Positions 1-13,900 of a DNA stretch of 64,000 bases are shown here, piece by piece. The notes under the pieces were generated by a model. The model was not told the origin of the DNA. It worked only from the letters and a program-made list of their open reading frames with translations, and did not search any database. Origin of the DNA: Brienomyrus brachyistius. Taxonomy: Eukaryota; Chordata; Actinopteri; Osteoglossiformes; Mormyridae. The stretch is taken from positions 23,496,168 through 23,560,167 of the forward strand of contig NC_064547.1 of the NCBI RefSeq assembly GCF_023856365.1, given 5' to 3'. The position numbers and the translations under genes were made by a program. Numbering within the stretch: the first letter of the stretch is position 1; each line of letters starts with the position of its first letter.

Positions 1-181
1 ATTGCATTCTGCAGTTGTGTTTTTAATTCCTCACCATAACTTTTTACAGTAATTCTATTCCCACACAGCCAGCAGCTCAGATGCGCGTGTTGCTCAACAA
101 CCAGCCCTCACCTGACCCGCACTTCTGTTTTCAGTGTGTCGGACTAAGGCTACAAGAATTACTCCCCTACCCCCCCGATAT

Positions 182-184
<3 letters not shown>

Positions 185-251
<67 letters not shown>
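185..251. repeat. (AC)n microsatellite
   Basis: An uninterrupted run of about 33 AC dinucleotides. It creates open frames of poly-Thr-His on both forward frames, which are not genes. Confidence 0.97.
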
Positions 252-253
<2 letters not shown>

Positions 254-3026
254 TATGGACAATGTCATTATGCCATATATAAAGAAACAGGTCACAAAGA
301 AAGCAATTACATACAATTTGCATCACAAATTTTGAGAAAAGCTACTGCAAAATCAAGCATTTTTGCCTCAACAATCCCAAAAAAAAACACTGAAATCCTG
401 TAGAGACTGCATACAGTCTGATGAGACATGGCAAGATTGAAGACTCATTAGCGGCAAGGATAACACTGCAATTACAGCCATTTTTGGCCGGTTGTTTATT
501 TAGGTTAAATCTAAGCTTCCCTTCTCCATTACACTGACCTTGGTGCTGCTGTTGGCGAGAGAGATTTACCATTGCTCCTAATTTGCAGGGCATACTTATT
601 AGTTTATACTCATCTGCAATTTTAATAAGGATGTGAGCAACTCTGTCTGTGTCTTTCTTTAACAAGACTAAGTGTAATATATTAGTACTTAGCAAACATC
701 ACATAGGGAATGACAGAACACCCCTGCAGGACACATGGGCACAGGCATTCATATCACTGAATACTTAATGCCAATTCATTATCGGGCAGCTTATGAAATA
801 GCGGCTTAACTGTGAGCCCATGCTAAGCCAGCGGTCAGACAGAACACGCCAGTGTTCTACAATAAATCCTTCTTATTTCCAGCCATAGCTCCTACCCGCT
901 TTTCCATTTTATTATGGTTAAGGGGAAGCCAGTGAGGAGGGAGGAATAAAAGGCAATTCACTAAACATTAACACTGACTTCTCCCCGAAGCGCTTCCACT
1001 GCAGGCCTGCCCAAAAGGCCTGCTTCTTTGCAAACGTTTGCAGACTGAGTGTCAAACAAACTGGTCCAACTTCCTCATAAAAACATTTATTAGAGTGCTT
1101 GGGCTCTTGAGCTCTTTTCCCTAAATAAGGGGAGTGACAAAATATTCATTGATCACTGGTGAGTCAGTAACATAGTTGCATTTGTCATTTTAGGTGTGGC
1201 GGCTACTGTTTATCATTTTATTGGGCAATAAACCTAATCAATGCTGAGTGCAATTCAGTCCCACACAGCCTAGACTCATGCCAAATAAAGCAATGTCTTT
1301 GGGGGAAATGGACTGTATTAACAAGATATGATTACAGAAACCTAGGCAAAGTACGGTCACACTCCCTCTCACTTGCACACCACACTTCACAGGTTATATC
1401 ACTGAGAGATACTACACTAAGCAAGTTATCACATTCAGGTGCAGAACTGTTAAAGCCAGTAAAAGGGAAATCACCCTCCGGCACTGAAACCAACAATCAG
1501 CCTCCCTAGAAATCACCCAACGTGGCAGAGCTTGTTAATGTATTTAAAGTTTGCTTCTATTTCTGCATTTGCTTAGGGGGACACTTACATTTAATATTTC
1601 ATTTGTCTGATGCTTTTATCCAAAGCAACTTACAGTACCGGTAAGAAATGCGATTTATGTGTGCACCCGGGGATTTGAACCCATGACTGTTAGCACAATT
1701 CTTGAGTTACAGGAGGCATAAACCATAAATTATAATGTGAAATATCACTCTGTATGCAATTCATAATGGTATATATTCAGCATTGATTTAATATCCCATC
1801 TGCCCATAACACAGTGATGACAGGTGCTGTTTAGAGTCACCTGAGCTTAAACTTCCCCTACACTGTCAGGTCACTTAATCCCTGCATAATGCCCCACATG
1901 CTGATCTACTGTCAGGATTCCCTAAGAGCTAATAACAATCCTGATGACTGAAACATGCCTGTACTCACTCCGAAACAGTTACTTGTCATTTGTTAGCTCA
2001 AAAACCAATCAAATGGAAAAAAAGAAAAAAAAAACTGTAATCTCATGTACACAAGACATATGTCACCCACAACTCTGATGGACTTAAAAATACTGAACAG
2101 CTGCACACAACAATTACGGATTAAAAATAAATAAATGCAAAGATAATGAATGCTTTATTATCTCTGAAGAGAGTTTTGGCCCCTCCTTGCTCAGTTGTAC
2201 GACCTGGTACAACTGACCTGACTGAGTATTTTCTACCTAGTTAAGTTCACCACGTGAACGGCAGCAAGACCCACGTCCTTGTAGATGCTGCAGCGTATTG
2301 ACAAGGCGAGCGCTGCGATCAGCCTCTCTTCTGTCGGCAATCGCATGCGGGCGGGGGAGGCATTAATGCTGCGGGGTGACATAAAAAGGAACTCAGGCAC
2401 AATCAGCAGGAAGTTTAGAGGATTGAGAAGATTTGGTATGCTTCCTCACCCTTAGGAGATAGCTAGGCCAGGTGTAATTACAACAGCAATCCACCCTTAA
2501 AAAGCAGAACCACAAAGCAGGGCAGAGACCAGCAAGCTTTATTTGCACGTAGCAGTGCTCAGACATCTCAACCTGTCATGTGTAACCTGCAATCCCTTGC
2601 TCCATGGACTAAACAATAGCTCCCAGAGTACAATTATAACTGGAGCTGGAGCATTAACTGGGCAGAGTAAAACAGTCCATTTAAGAGGGATCATGAAATG
2701 AACACCGCAATGACAACCTTCTGCACGGTGGTACAAAGCGGCCGGGTGACGTTTATCAGTTTGTCACTGCCGGCTGACTGCCAGGAAGGTCAAAGAGGAC
2801 GCGCTGAATTATTCCTGTCCGGCATTTTACACTGTAGGTAAGCTGGCAGCAAAGATGAACCAGGTCAGCGTGAGGGAAAGCACAGCGCCGGTGCTGACCC
2901 AAAGGGCAGCTATGGAAAGCTACAGACAGCTGGCATCCTCACTACCGGCTCAACAAAGAGAATAAGAAATGGCTCTGAAAACCTAAAACAGAGGGACAGG
3001 ACAACAAAGAAAATGGAGGAGTCTTT

Positions 3027-3047
3027 GGGGGGGGGGGGGGGGGGGGG
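3027..3047. repeat. G21 homopolymer
   Basis: Twenty-one consecutive G residues in ankrd13c intron 3. The length is unreliable because homopolymers are error-prone in sequencing. Confidence 0.9.
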
Positions 3048-4955
3048 TGAATTTCAAACACGTTTCCTTCCTTTAATTAAGCCCAATGCACGCTGACGTG
3101 TATTTAATAATGTTTATTACAAAGTGTTAAACGAAACCTGGAGCTGCAGCCTCTGAGGATGTCCCCTTGCTTGCTGGAGGTGGGGGCTTTGAGGATGCGC
3201 CCTGCACGGCTGCCCCTCCCACGCCAAAGCCACCTTCCTGTCTATCCTGAATTACAGAATTGTTCATCTTTTACAATGTCTATGTTTTAGCATAAAAACA
3301 AACAAGCAGATGAAATCGCCTGCTGTTAACAAACAACCATATTCAGCCTAACCTGTCATGGCTTTTCTTACTATAGGAAATGTTCATATCTGTTTAACTC
3401 CTGATCTAACTCCTCAGAGGAGGGGGGTGGGACCCAGGTGACACTGTAAGTTGACATCAAACGCTGAGCTCAGAATCACGCAAAACCCAGGTGATCAGCG
3501 TTAGTGCACTTTGACAAAGTGGAAGAATGACTGGATTAATGGATTTTACAACATTATTACCATATCATAAAAAATACCAGTGGTTTTCACACTTCACCTG
3601 TTGAATCTGATAAACAATGTGCTTGACAGTACAAATCATAAAACCTAAAATCATTTAATTGATTTTCACTGAAATTCCTTCACAATAAATGCTTTTCTGC
3701 ACGTAAAACCCATAATTCTGCATTCAGGCAATTTTTGTACTTTCTTCAAAGTGATGAATCGCCTGCCTTGCAGGCACTGAGAGCACCATTCTCCAGCCCA
3801 GTCCTGGGCTCCTTCTCGGTACCGACGTGGATTCCGGTGGTTTAGGGGCAGTGAAGGGGCTAATAACAGGAGCGGACTTTCCTGTCCAGTGTAATCCAAG
3901 CCATCTACAACTCAGGCCCATAAAACAGCTCCTTTGGCAGTATGAGGCACTGGCTGCACAGCAGCGGTTAAGCAGCTGCTATATTACAGTCACACCCTGT
4001 GGATTAGGCTCGGCAGCCGTGCTCACAAGTGTCAGCTGCGAGAGCTGCAAATGGACTACAGCCCCCACATATCTGTGTACATGAAAGAAGGCATAATCAC
4101 ACCCACCATCACAATAAGACCAGCAAAAGTGATCAGTGATGGGAGACCCCAGCATTATGACATCATGCCACCCACCGACAAAATCAGGAACATGCTTTTC
4201 CATTGTCTGGGACTGCATAATGTATGAAGGACTATATAAAGTGTGTTATTATTTTTTTTTATCTCTCCATCCATTATATTAATATAATAAGCTATAGACT
4301 TTACAATTGAGGATAATTATGGATGTTTCCCATCAAAGTTAATTAACCTGGTTTTACCGCACCCTCTCTTTCACATAGGGAAACTTTGTTGTCATTGTGC
4401 AAGAACATTCTGTCCTTAAAGAAAATGTTCCAGCTTACAGAGATCCACTCCTAAGTGCCATTGTCCATCCTTACCATAATACTTCAGGGCTCATTCTGAA
4501 AAATGCAGTCAAATGGCAAAGCAAAGAAAAAGAGAATAAAAAAGTAACTTTCCCAGTACAGAATTATGCCCTGACCTGTGACGCCCCACTGTTTTAACAT
4601 TCAACGAAATGAAAAACTCAGGAATGAAGGTCTGTCGGTTGGCCGGAAGGTCAGCTACTGAGGGGGCCTGGCTGAAGAACTCCGCATTTTATTTAACCCG
4701 ACTTTGTCTTCTATGTAAGAGATCAAAGCAAGATGAAATTAGAGCACAGCACTGGCTCTGGTACTATAATGACCTTATAATGACTCTATTGCCTGTCATT
4801 TAGACTCACAAGGGTGGGCCGTTTTGGATTTGGTTTGTTACAGAGTGAACCCGTATATATAATAAAGACAACAATAATAACGATAGTGATAATAATAACA
4901 GCAACAACATCAACTATGCCTGCTGATCGAGACTCAGCGGGGGTCTTTTGCTTAC

Positions 4956-7900
4956 TCATTTGCCGGTCTCCATAGCTGATGGCTTCAGCCAGAGGGCTCC
5001 ATCCTTGAGCGTTCTTCACCTTCACAGGTGCATTGTGGGCCAGAAGTAAATGGGCACACTCTACAGAAAAAGACAAAACAAGACATACGATCACCTTATT
5101 GCATTATTGTAATGGCATGCCAATTTAGCTGGCAGGAATCTAAGCTTCTGCTGGATGGAAATGGCAGATTAGTAGTAGTGAACACAAAGTTCAAGCAGTA
5201 TCATATTAGGTGTCAATGAAGAACGTTTTTAGGTAAGACGACAAGTTTTTATAATGGAAGACTACTTTTACTTGGTGGACATGCTCTGTGCAGCCACATG
5301 AAAGTTCACTCTCAAAATGATGGTGAGTTTTGTGCCGCTCTGTGGGTTAGTGACTCTTTGGGAGGTTACTGGTTAAGAACCCAAGGTTACCGCTGAGCCA
5401 TTTAGTAAGGCCCTTAACCCCAACAGCTCAATGAACCCTGGCTAACCCTGCTCTCTGATCCTCACTTGCATGGCACTTTAGGGAAAATGTTTGCATGAAA
5501 AGGACTGAAAAGTTCAAGAAAGCTGTCATTTGTAACACAGGAGTCTGATTTATATTCAATTTTAAAATTCCTTTAAAAATTACTTCAAGCTTTATCGGTA
5601 ACATTTTTAAATTACAATTGAAATACATGCACAGAAGACTGAAAAGCTGTAACTAAAATAAAAATATTCTTGCAATTCTGAATGCTTTTCAAACATGTGG
5701 CTTTAATTAACTATTAAATATCTCAGAACCAAATATTACTCAGTCTAAAAGTCAAAATAAGTAAGTGCCTGAGGCACCTTCATTTTGACCTTTAAAGATG
5801 ATCGGGGCTAAATATGAATTAGTGATTATTTGAGAGTCAGCATAGGTTTTACTCAGTTTAAGAAGATTAAGAAGAACAAAAGCCTGTATTTCCCCACAAA
5901 GACCAGGCTAAGACGACTGAAAAGCTCACAGACCCAAGACAATTACACAACTTAGACAAAGTTAATATAGATAATCAGGAGTTTTGGTTTCAGTGCTTTG
6001 GAGAAATTTTAAAAGAAAAAGAAAAAAACATATTGGATTTGTTATTTTAGAAATTAATACTTTTATGAAATACCTGCAGGATGCTAGAAAGTTGTTAATG
6101 ACTTTTTAATGCCTTTCATTACGATATGTCTGCTTATGTAGGGTCCTTGTGCCACCTGGCATAGCGTATTTAAGGGAAAAAAAAGTATTATACAGAATTA
6201 ATGTCTCATAATCTCTACAGAAAGTGGTCAGCCAGTCTCCTTCCTGGATTATTAAGGTGTTGTTTTATAAGGACGATCCAGTGGCTTCACATCAGACTGA
6301 TGCCTACACTAAGCCAAACTGATACTGGATTTATTTTGCATATTTTGTGCTATATTTTCAAATACTACCCCTAACTTCTTATCTAGTTTGTAATGTCGTG
6401 ACTGCGCTGATCAGCTACAAATCTGGGTTTCTGATCAAACAGGCGAGGTTGTGCAACCACAGTCATGTAAAGGAGCCTATGAAGAACTCATGCAGCTGGG
6501 TTCCTCTTTCAATTTCCTGGAATCATTCCTGTTTATCAGAATTATCTGATATTCCATTAATAACCGTGTAGAATAATCGCCCTCGGGGCAAATATCAGCA
6601 TCAAGCACAGTATCTATTTATTTAGGTAACAGAAAACAGAACTGATTTTTATATTTTCTGATCCATGTTGCCGTGTTAAATAAATAAAGCGTGTTAAATA
6701 AATAAATCATTTTCAGGTATTACATTTGAATAGGGTAAAATGTGTTCATATTTATAAAACTCAAGTAACAGCAACATTAGTAATTGTTTATAAAAGTGAA
6801 CTCAATGGCTGGCAGTACAGACATGAAGAACATAATGTATTTACCCGGCTACCTTTTTTCACATGGCATCTTGTTAACCAAAGGGTCTTGACAAAAACTC
6901 TTAGGCAGTCCGAATCTCAAATGACCCGCCCACAATTAGTCATTCCGAAGAAGTGTCAGGCCGACGTGCTAATCTAATGTAACACTAAGATGGTCAGCTC
7001 TGTTGTAAGCCGATAATCCCACACTAAGGAGTCGCTCATACTCTGAAGTTACGAAATAACCGAGCCTTGACATTTGACACAAGTGACAAATCTTTCCGGT
7101 TCTGTGTGAGCCGGCTGCCACAATGACTGTACGTCACATCGACCTGAAACCCCACACCGCGCGGCGAGGCAAGGTCGCACAGTGGGGGATGCAGCATAAC
7201 ATGCAGCAACTCGCAACACGCAAGTGCAACCTGGCATTAGAGACGGGTAGCTACATGCAGGTATTGCCACTGATAGCTCAAATCGACATTCCTCACATTC
7301 ATTTAGACAAAGAAACACCTATAAAAATATTTTTATTAATTTATGGTGAGGCAAACCAAACAAATGTAAGCTCATTGTAATAAAGGTAGAGACAATACCA
7401 TTATAATCCTGCATGCCCCAGTTAAATAATCATCATACTATACCATTCAGCAGAAGCTAATCTGTATATTTGGGAGTGTTTGCCATTGTAAAGTTTTTAT
7501 TTTGTCATGGAAGATGCGTAAGCTAGGCTACTACTGAGCTAATGACAGAAATAACTTGTTTCCTTTGTGATGTGTGGTAATGACACCCAGAAGCATGTCT
7601 TCTGGGAAAATACAAAGCGACTGATGACACAATCAGAGATTCGGCACTGATGAGAAAAGCGATGCAACCATGCTGTCAAATAGCAGATCATGTGATTATG
7701 GGAGGCTGCCTGCAACTCGACTGCTTTTTTTTGTCCCCTCTTTGGCAGCTCATTGAAAATCGAGCTGGTCGAGGAGGGACAGCAGTCAACGCAGCCATCT
7801 TCTCTGCTGGAATCTATGAAAGTACCGATGAAAGTACCCCCTAAGCCCCACCCACAAGCTTCTTTTCCGGCACGAGGATGGATTTTAGTAAGAAATTACA

Positions 7901-10900
7901 TCAGTCAGTCAAGCAAGCAAGGTGGTCTTTATCCTATTTGGACATTGCTAGTCATCTTAATGGGGCAATCATATACACGTGTAGCTATCATATACGTATA
8001 TCAAAATTCGCATTAAAGAAAACGTAGTTCTCCATTACAATGTTACTGTCAGACTTCACAAAAACTTCAGGGCCGATACATCATGACTGGGCAATGTAAA
8101 AAAAATAAATAAATGAAAAGTGATATCGAGTTGTTCAACCCCTCCCCCCCCCCACATATCTATAAAGATAAGTACATAAATATTAACAAGGAGTTAAAAA
8201 TGGATGTTACGTTAATTGTTGTAGTTATCTACTTATGGTCTGCACACCAGAATGGATATGCTTTTAAAACTAATTAAATAGCCCAGCCTAGTTTATCTAA
8301 AAATTGCCAGTTTGCGGATTTATTGTTCCTCAGGTTCTGGCTACAGTCTGTGAAAACCTCCTATAAATGAAAGATGTTGCAAAGAAGGAATTTGTAGCTA
8401 GGAAATAAAGGCTGCTGGTAATCTGCTCATTTTGAAAGGGAATTAATGGCAGTAAGCGCTTGTCTAGTTTGACCGTCCATATGTGGGGATGGGGAAGTTC
8501 AAAAATCTCACGATTCGAGAAAGTTGCATTGAACGCCTGACATTCTGGCTGCTGACCGACAGGTAGTAGTTGCTGATGTGACAATGCTGAACTTCCCAAC
8601 TTACAAGACTGGTGAATACATTATTATTGCAAGGGACAATGCTTATGAAATGCTGTGTTATAATAGCCAAAAAAAAAGTGCATCAGAAATGTAGGCTGCA
8701 AGGCTGAACTGCATACATCATACATCTTTCAGTTATCTCACTTTATCTGTTATAAGCCTACTTCCCCAACAAAAGCAATAATCACCTGTCATTCACTGTC
8801 AAACAGTTACACCAGAATACTTGTCTGTCATTGTCACTGAACGATAATATTGTCAAATCGCACGAGCTTAGTGAAAATGTGGCACATGGTTTTCTAATCA
8901 TGCATGACATCCAAGGTTATCTATTCACCAGCAATTTTCTGAACTAGTTTACAGACAATGTGTACTTAAATTAAATTACACCATGCAAATATTAAACATA
9001 ATAATCACTTTACTATCAATGTCATTTATATATACTGTAATAGCTGTTTGCTCTTGAACCATTTCAAATAATTAATTCTATTTAGCGCTGGCTACCGAAC
9101 TTCAGTACTTTTGTGGTACCGACCGAAATGCTCCAATCCTAACGAGGGTCGAAAAATAAATATTCTTTTAGTGCTAAACTCCGATACCCAAACGGTAAAT
9201 CTCAGCGTCTGTGAGCTAATAAGCAGCATACTTGTATAAAGATCTAAAGTCGCTGGTGATTGCCTGTCTAATGTAACGCTAAGAAATCAAAAGTGTGGCT
9301 CCACAGGGTTGCAGGCTGTGACCATTTTCACTTTTTGTGACCATTCTTTGGAGACAGTGCGATTTGTAAAAATGCCCCTCATTTATGCTGAAATAGGCCC
9401 CCATATAGTGGCTGCCCGCATCGTGCTATATCATGTGAGACACCCGCAGAGGGCGAGTGCATGTGTATGCATGTGTGGGTCAGCGAGACCATCAGAACTC
9501 GACCTGATTCAGTTCCTCTGAAGCACTACTGACACTTACAGTGATCAACTTGCTGCCTGCTTGACCACAAGCAATGGCGCCAACATGAAAGTTACACGCA
9601 AGTGCAGAAAAAACAGACAGTAGATGGTTTTATTTTTGTACCCCAACAAGACTTTTGCCTGCATCTCCAGCTGGAGCCAGTGGGGAAACTTGCCAGCATA
9701 ATGTTACATGGATTTTTTTATTTTGTGGAAAATGAAAGATTGATCTGCTGGTCAAATTTAATTATGAACATATCGTGGGTCAAAATTGACTGTGAGAGAC
9801 ACACATTTCAACCAGTTCACACGCTCACACGCCGCACCTTGTGTTTCTCACGCTGAGAAGTAAGAGAACACCCACCGGGGGGGTCCCGTTGTATGGAATT
9901 AATGGATGAAGTGCAGGCACACAGATTGGAGTTTTCCCATCGAATTCATAACTGTCCCAAGTTGTACAGAGTTAATAGCCATTTACCAGCCAATTGAAAA
10001 ATAGCATTTGTTGCAGTGACCCCACTGCGAACACGCTATTACATGGTTGCAGAACATACAGAGTGCAGACAAGGTGGAGGAGGCACAGTAAGATCTGATG
10101 AATGCGATGAGCAGGGCTCTAAAATATCATGCATTGACAGTGAGACACAGGCTCCGCCCCTAACAGATGTAATCTCACTTCAAACTTTTGAGGAAACTTG
10201 AGAGCCCTGGTAAAATATAAGTAAAAGGCTGTGACCCATTATGATCATGATTGATCCCTCCAGTAACTAACCCATTTATTACTAACCAATTTCCAGCGAT
10301 GCCCAGCCCTAATTGTATCCATTTTATCCACTGCATGAAGCACAGGGCACAAGGCAGGGGGCCATCCAGAATGGCATGCCAGCCCATCACAGGGCGGGGG
10401 TTTGGCCATCCAGAATGGCATGCCAGCCCATCACAGGGCGGGGGTTTGGCCATCCAGAATGGCATGCCAGTCCATCACAGGGCGGGGGGCATCCAGAATG
10501 GCATGCCAGTCCATCACAGGGCGGGGGGCATCCAGAATGGCATGCCAGTCTATCACAGGGCGGGGGGCATCCAGAATGGTATGCCAGTCCATCACAGGGC
10601 GGGGGTTTGGCCATCCAGAATGGCATGCCAGTCCATTGCAGGGCAGGGGTTTGGCCATCCAGAATGGCATGCCAGTCCATCACAGGGCGGGGGGCCATCC
10701 AGAATGGCATGCCAGTCCATCACAGGGCGGGGGGCCATCCAGAATGGCATGCCAGTCCATCACAGGGCGGGGGGGCATCCAGAATGGCATGCCAGTCCAT
10801 CACAGGGCAGGGGGCATCCAGAATGGCATGTCAGTCCATCACAGGGCAGGGGGCATCCAGAATGGCATGCCAGTCCATCACAGGGCAGGGGGCATCCAGA

Positions 10901-13900
10901 ATGGCATGTCAGTCCATCACAGGGCGGGGGGGGGGGGGGCATCCAGAATGGCATGTCAGTCCATCACAGGGCGGGGGGGCATCCAGAATGGCATGTCAGT
11001 CCATCACAGGGCGGGGGGGCATCCAGAATGGCATGTCAGTCCATCACAGGGCAGGGGGGCATCCAGAATGGCATGCCAGTCCATCACAGGGCAGGGGGGC
11101 ATCCAGAATGGCATGCCAGTCCATCACAGGGCGGGGGGCATCCAGAATGGCATGCCAGTCCATCACAGGGCAGGGGGGCATCCAGAATGGCATGCCAGTC
11201 CATCACAGGGCAGGGGGCATCCAGAATGGCATGCCAGTCCATCACAGGGCAGGGGGGCATCCAGAATGGCATGCCAGTCCATCACAGGGCAGGGGGCATC
11301 CAGAATGGCATGCCAGTCCATCACAGGGCAGGGGGGCATCCAGAATGGCATGTCAGTCCATCACAGGGCGGGGGGCATCCAGAATGGCATGCCAGTCCAT
11401 CACAGGGCGGGGGGGCATCCAGAATGGCATGCCAGTCCATCACAGGGCGGGGGGGCATCCAGAATGGCATGCCAGTCCATCGCAGGGCAGGGGGGCATGC
11501 AGAATGGCATGTCAGTCCATCACAGGGCAGGGGGGCATCCAGAATGGCATGCCAGTCCATCACAGGGCAGGGGGACATGCAGAATGGCATGTCAGTCCAT
11601 CACAAAGCGGGGGGCATCCAGAATGGCATGTCAATCCATCACAGGGCGGGGGGCCATGCAGAATGGCTTTTACTTCATAGGAAAAGTCAGCAGAGACATG
11701 AATGGCGCTGCTCTCAACCTTCAACATAGCTCTCTATTTAAAAAAGTGCTTCACTAACGTCACGTTAAATGGATAACAGACATACCGTGAAAGCTGACGG
11801 CTCACTGACCTTTCAAGAACCTTTCAAACTGTCATATCTGACATCACTGGTAAACGTGTCAGAAAAGTACAGTGCGCGGCATTTGAAGTATTCAAATGTA
11901 AATGTAGGTAAACAATCATGACAATTATAGAGGTCATCAAGTAGTAACCATGTGAAGGCAAGTGGGGTCAAATCCCTGGGAGCACAAGGTAATTGTAACC
12001 CTCCCCTCTGCTGTATGTAGCTTCGGGTAAAAGTGTCAGAAAAACGAGCTAATGTGTAATAAGCGGGGGGGGGGGGGACAACCTGGGTTGTTTCCTGTCT
12101 TGCACTCACAGCCTCCGGGATAGACTCCGGACGTCCCACGATCCAGAATAGGACAAGCAGTTACAGAAAATGGATAGATAGATGGTATAATAGATATTTC
12201 ATACATGGAATTTTATATAAAGGCCTAATTTTTCTTCGTAAACCCACAAGGCAATGAAAAATGGTTTCTACCATTGAATCTCTAAAAATATTTGTAATAT
12301 TTGCTGAGAATGAGACTGAGCAAACCAGCTAAATCCCGGTAAGACATATGTCCAGGAGTTCCAGCCATTTAAAGATGTACAAAGATGCATGAAAATCGTG
12401 AATTGGGGAAGATTGTAAATGCCTGCATTATACAGAGGGGGTCTAGGAGACGCTGGCAGTGCACGGCCATTTATTCGCGTTGGTATGTTGTGTCGTCTCC
12501 TTCCAGAAGCTGACTCACGATTCTGTGTCACCATACGATGATGCCAGAAATTCTCAAAACAGCTGTTAACATTCATGATGCTCACAACTGCCGAAAGAAC
12601 ATTACAAGAAATTCACACATGCATCTGTTTGGAATAAAATCTCGAATGTAACGCTAGGCTGGTCAGCTCTGTCAAAAGCCAACAATTTGCGGAATACCAT
12701 TATCACACTACAGAGCCTTAGAGTACAGCAAACGGTACAAGGGCAAACAGCACATCACAGAGAAACGGCCGTGTTAAAGGCAGATCAGAAGGACGGGGAA
12801 GCACTCACGCTAACAAGATGTCTAATCCACTTATTTCCAGACACAAAGTCAGCCTGGTGAGGCTGTAGAAGATGGTGACACCCGATAGCACGACGTGACA
12901 GCTAAACTGTGGCTTTTCACAGTACAGTCATCGACATGCTTACCGTGATTGGTGCTTACTGAAACGGTTATCATTTACAGCAATTTAAAAAAAAAATGGC
13001 TTGTGAAATGTAAAACGTATAATAAATGAGCGGGTTACTTAAAACTGTAGTTCAATAAAAGATCACAGGGTTACAGGTAATATATAAGGCAGGAATAAAC
13101 AGAAGGTACATTCATTTGGTGGTGATATACCAGCCACGTAGTCTGCCGTACCTGGGCATGAATGACACAACTTTTGTTTAACTAACACGTAGACAGCTCT
13201 CGCCCAAAGATGCAGACATGAGCTACATGCCTGACTTGTGGGCTGGAATTTTCCAGAAGTGAAACATCTACTTGAGATAAGTCTGTTTCCGAAGAATCTC
13301 TAGCATGAAAACAACCAAGAATCCATTTCCTTTGCGTTCTAGTGCCATCTGATAATTCTGTTGTACTTATTTATAATTATTAATTTTGCTATATTTCTTT
13401 AGCAAATAAAGACTTCATTCTACATATAGGCAATCAATGCAAGACGTATTAAGTTTTACATAAAAATATTTTGATTATTACTGTCAGAATATTGTTCTTG
13501 TTAATAAATTATGCAAATGGAAAAAGGTGAGCAATGTATAGAGGCAAATGTCCAAGCACTAGTTTTACAATAGTAATAAATAAAATATTTAGAATAACTG
13601 TCACTATAGCATAACCTGGATCACTACCAATGTTCAACTAAAGAAATAAATAAGCCAAACAAACAAACAAGCAAACAAACAACAAACATAACAAGAAAGA
13701 CGGTATATAATTAGCTAGCACTGACGAATGACCGTATATTAAATAACATGATCGGTTTTGGTGACAGAGATTTAAATTTACTATACTCTTACCAAAGTTA
13801 CTTCAGAGTAAACTGAACAAAAAAATAGTTTTAAAGGACCATTTGTGTAGCAATTTTTTGTCACCCAATTATCTGTTGGCACTGGGCAACGTGTTCAGCA

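Larger units (their letters stand above)
1..4955 (-). other. ankrd13c intron 3 (5' portion, runs off the left edge)
   Basis: The donor (GTAAGC on the minus strand) follows exon 3 at 4955. I found no sequence resembling the next ankrd13c exon here on the minus strand, so exon 4 should lie left of position 1. The stretch holds a CA microsatellite, a 21-base G run, and near 1600-1690 a widespread-looking fish repeat (a TTTTATCCAAAGCAACTTACA-type segment). Otherwise it is ordinary AT-rich intron with no gene. Confidence 0.7.

Noticed and set aside
81..403. Poly-Thr-His frames
   Set aside because: Translation of the AC microsatellite.
342..695. 117-codon minus-strand frame as ankrd13c exon 4
   Set aside because: It has no resemblance to the expected ITALLRKLKQQ-type continuation and no suitable acceptor.
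10251..11757. Open frames of 450-490 codons across the 40-bp minisatellite
   Set aside because: They occur in several frames at once, are purely repeat-encoded, and the sequence is a non-coding tandem array inside an ankrd13c intron.
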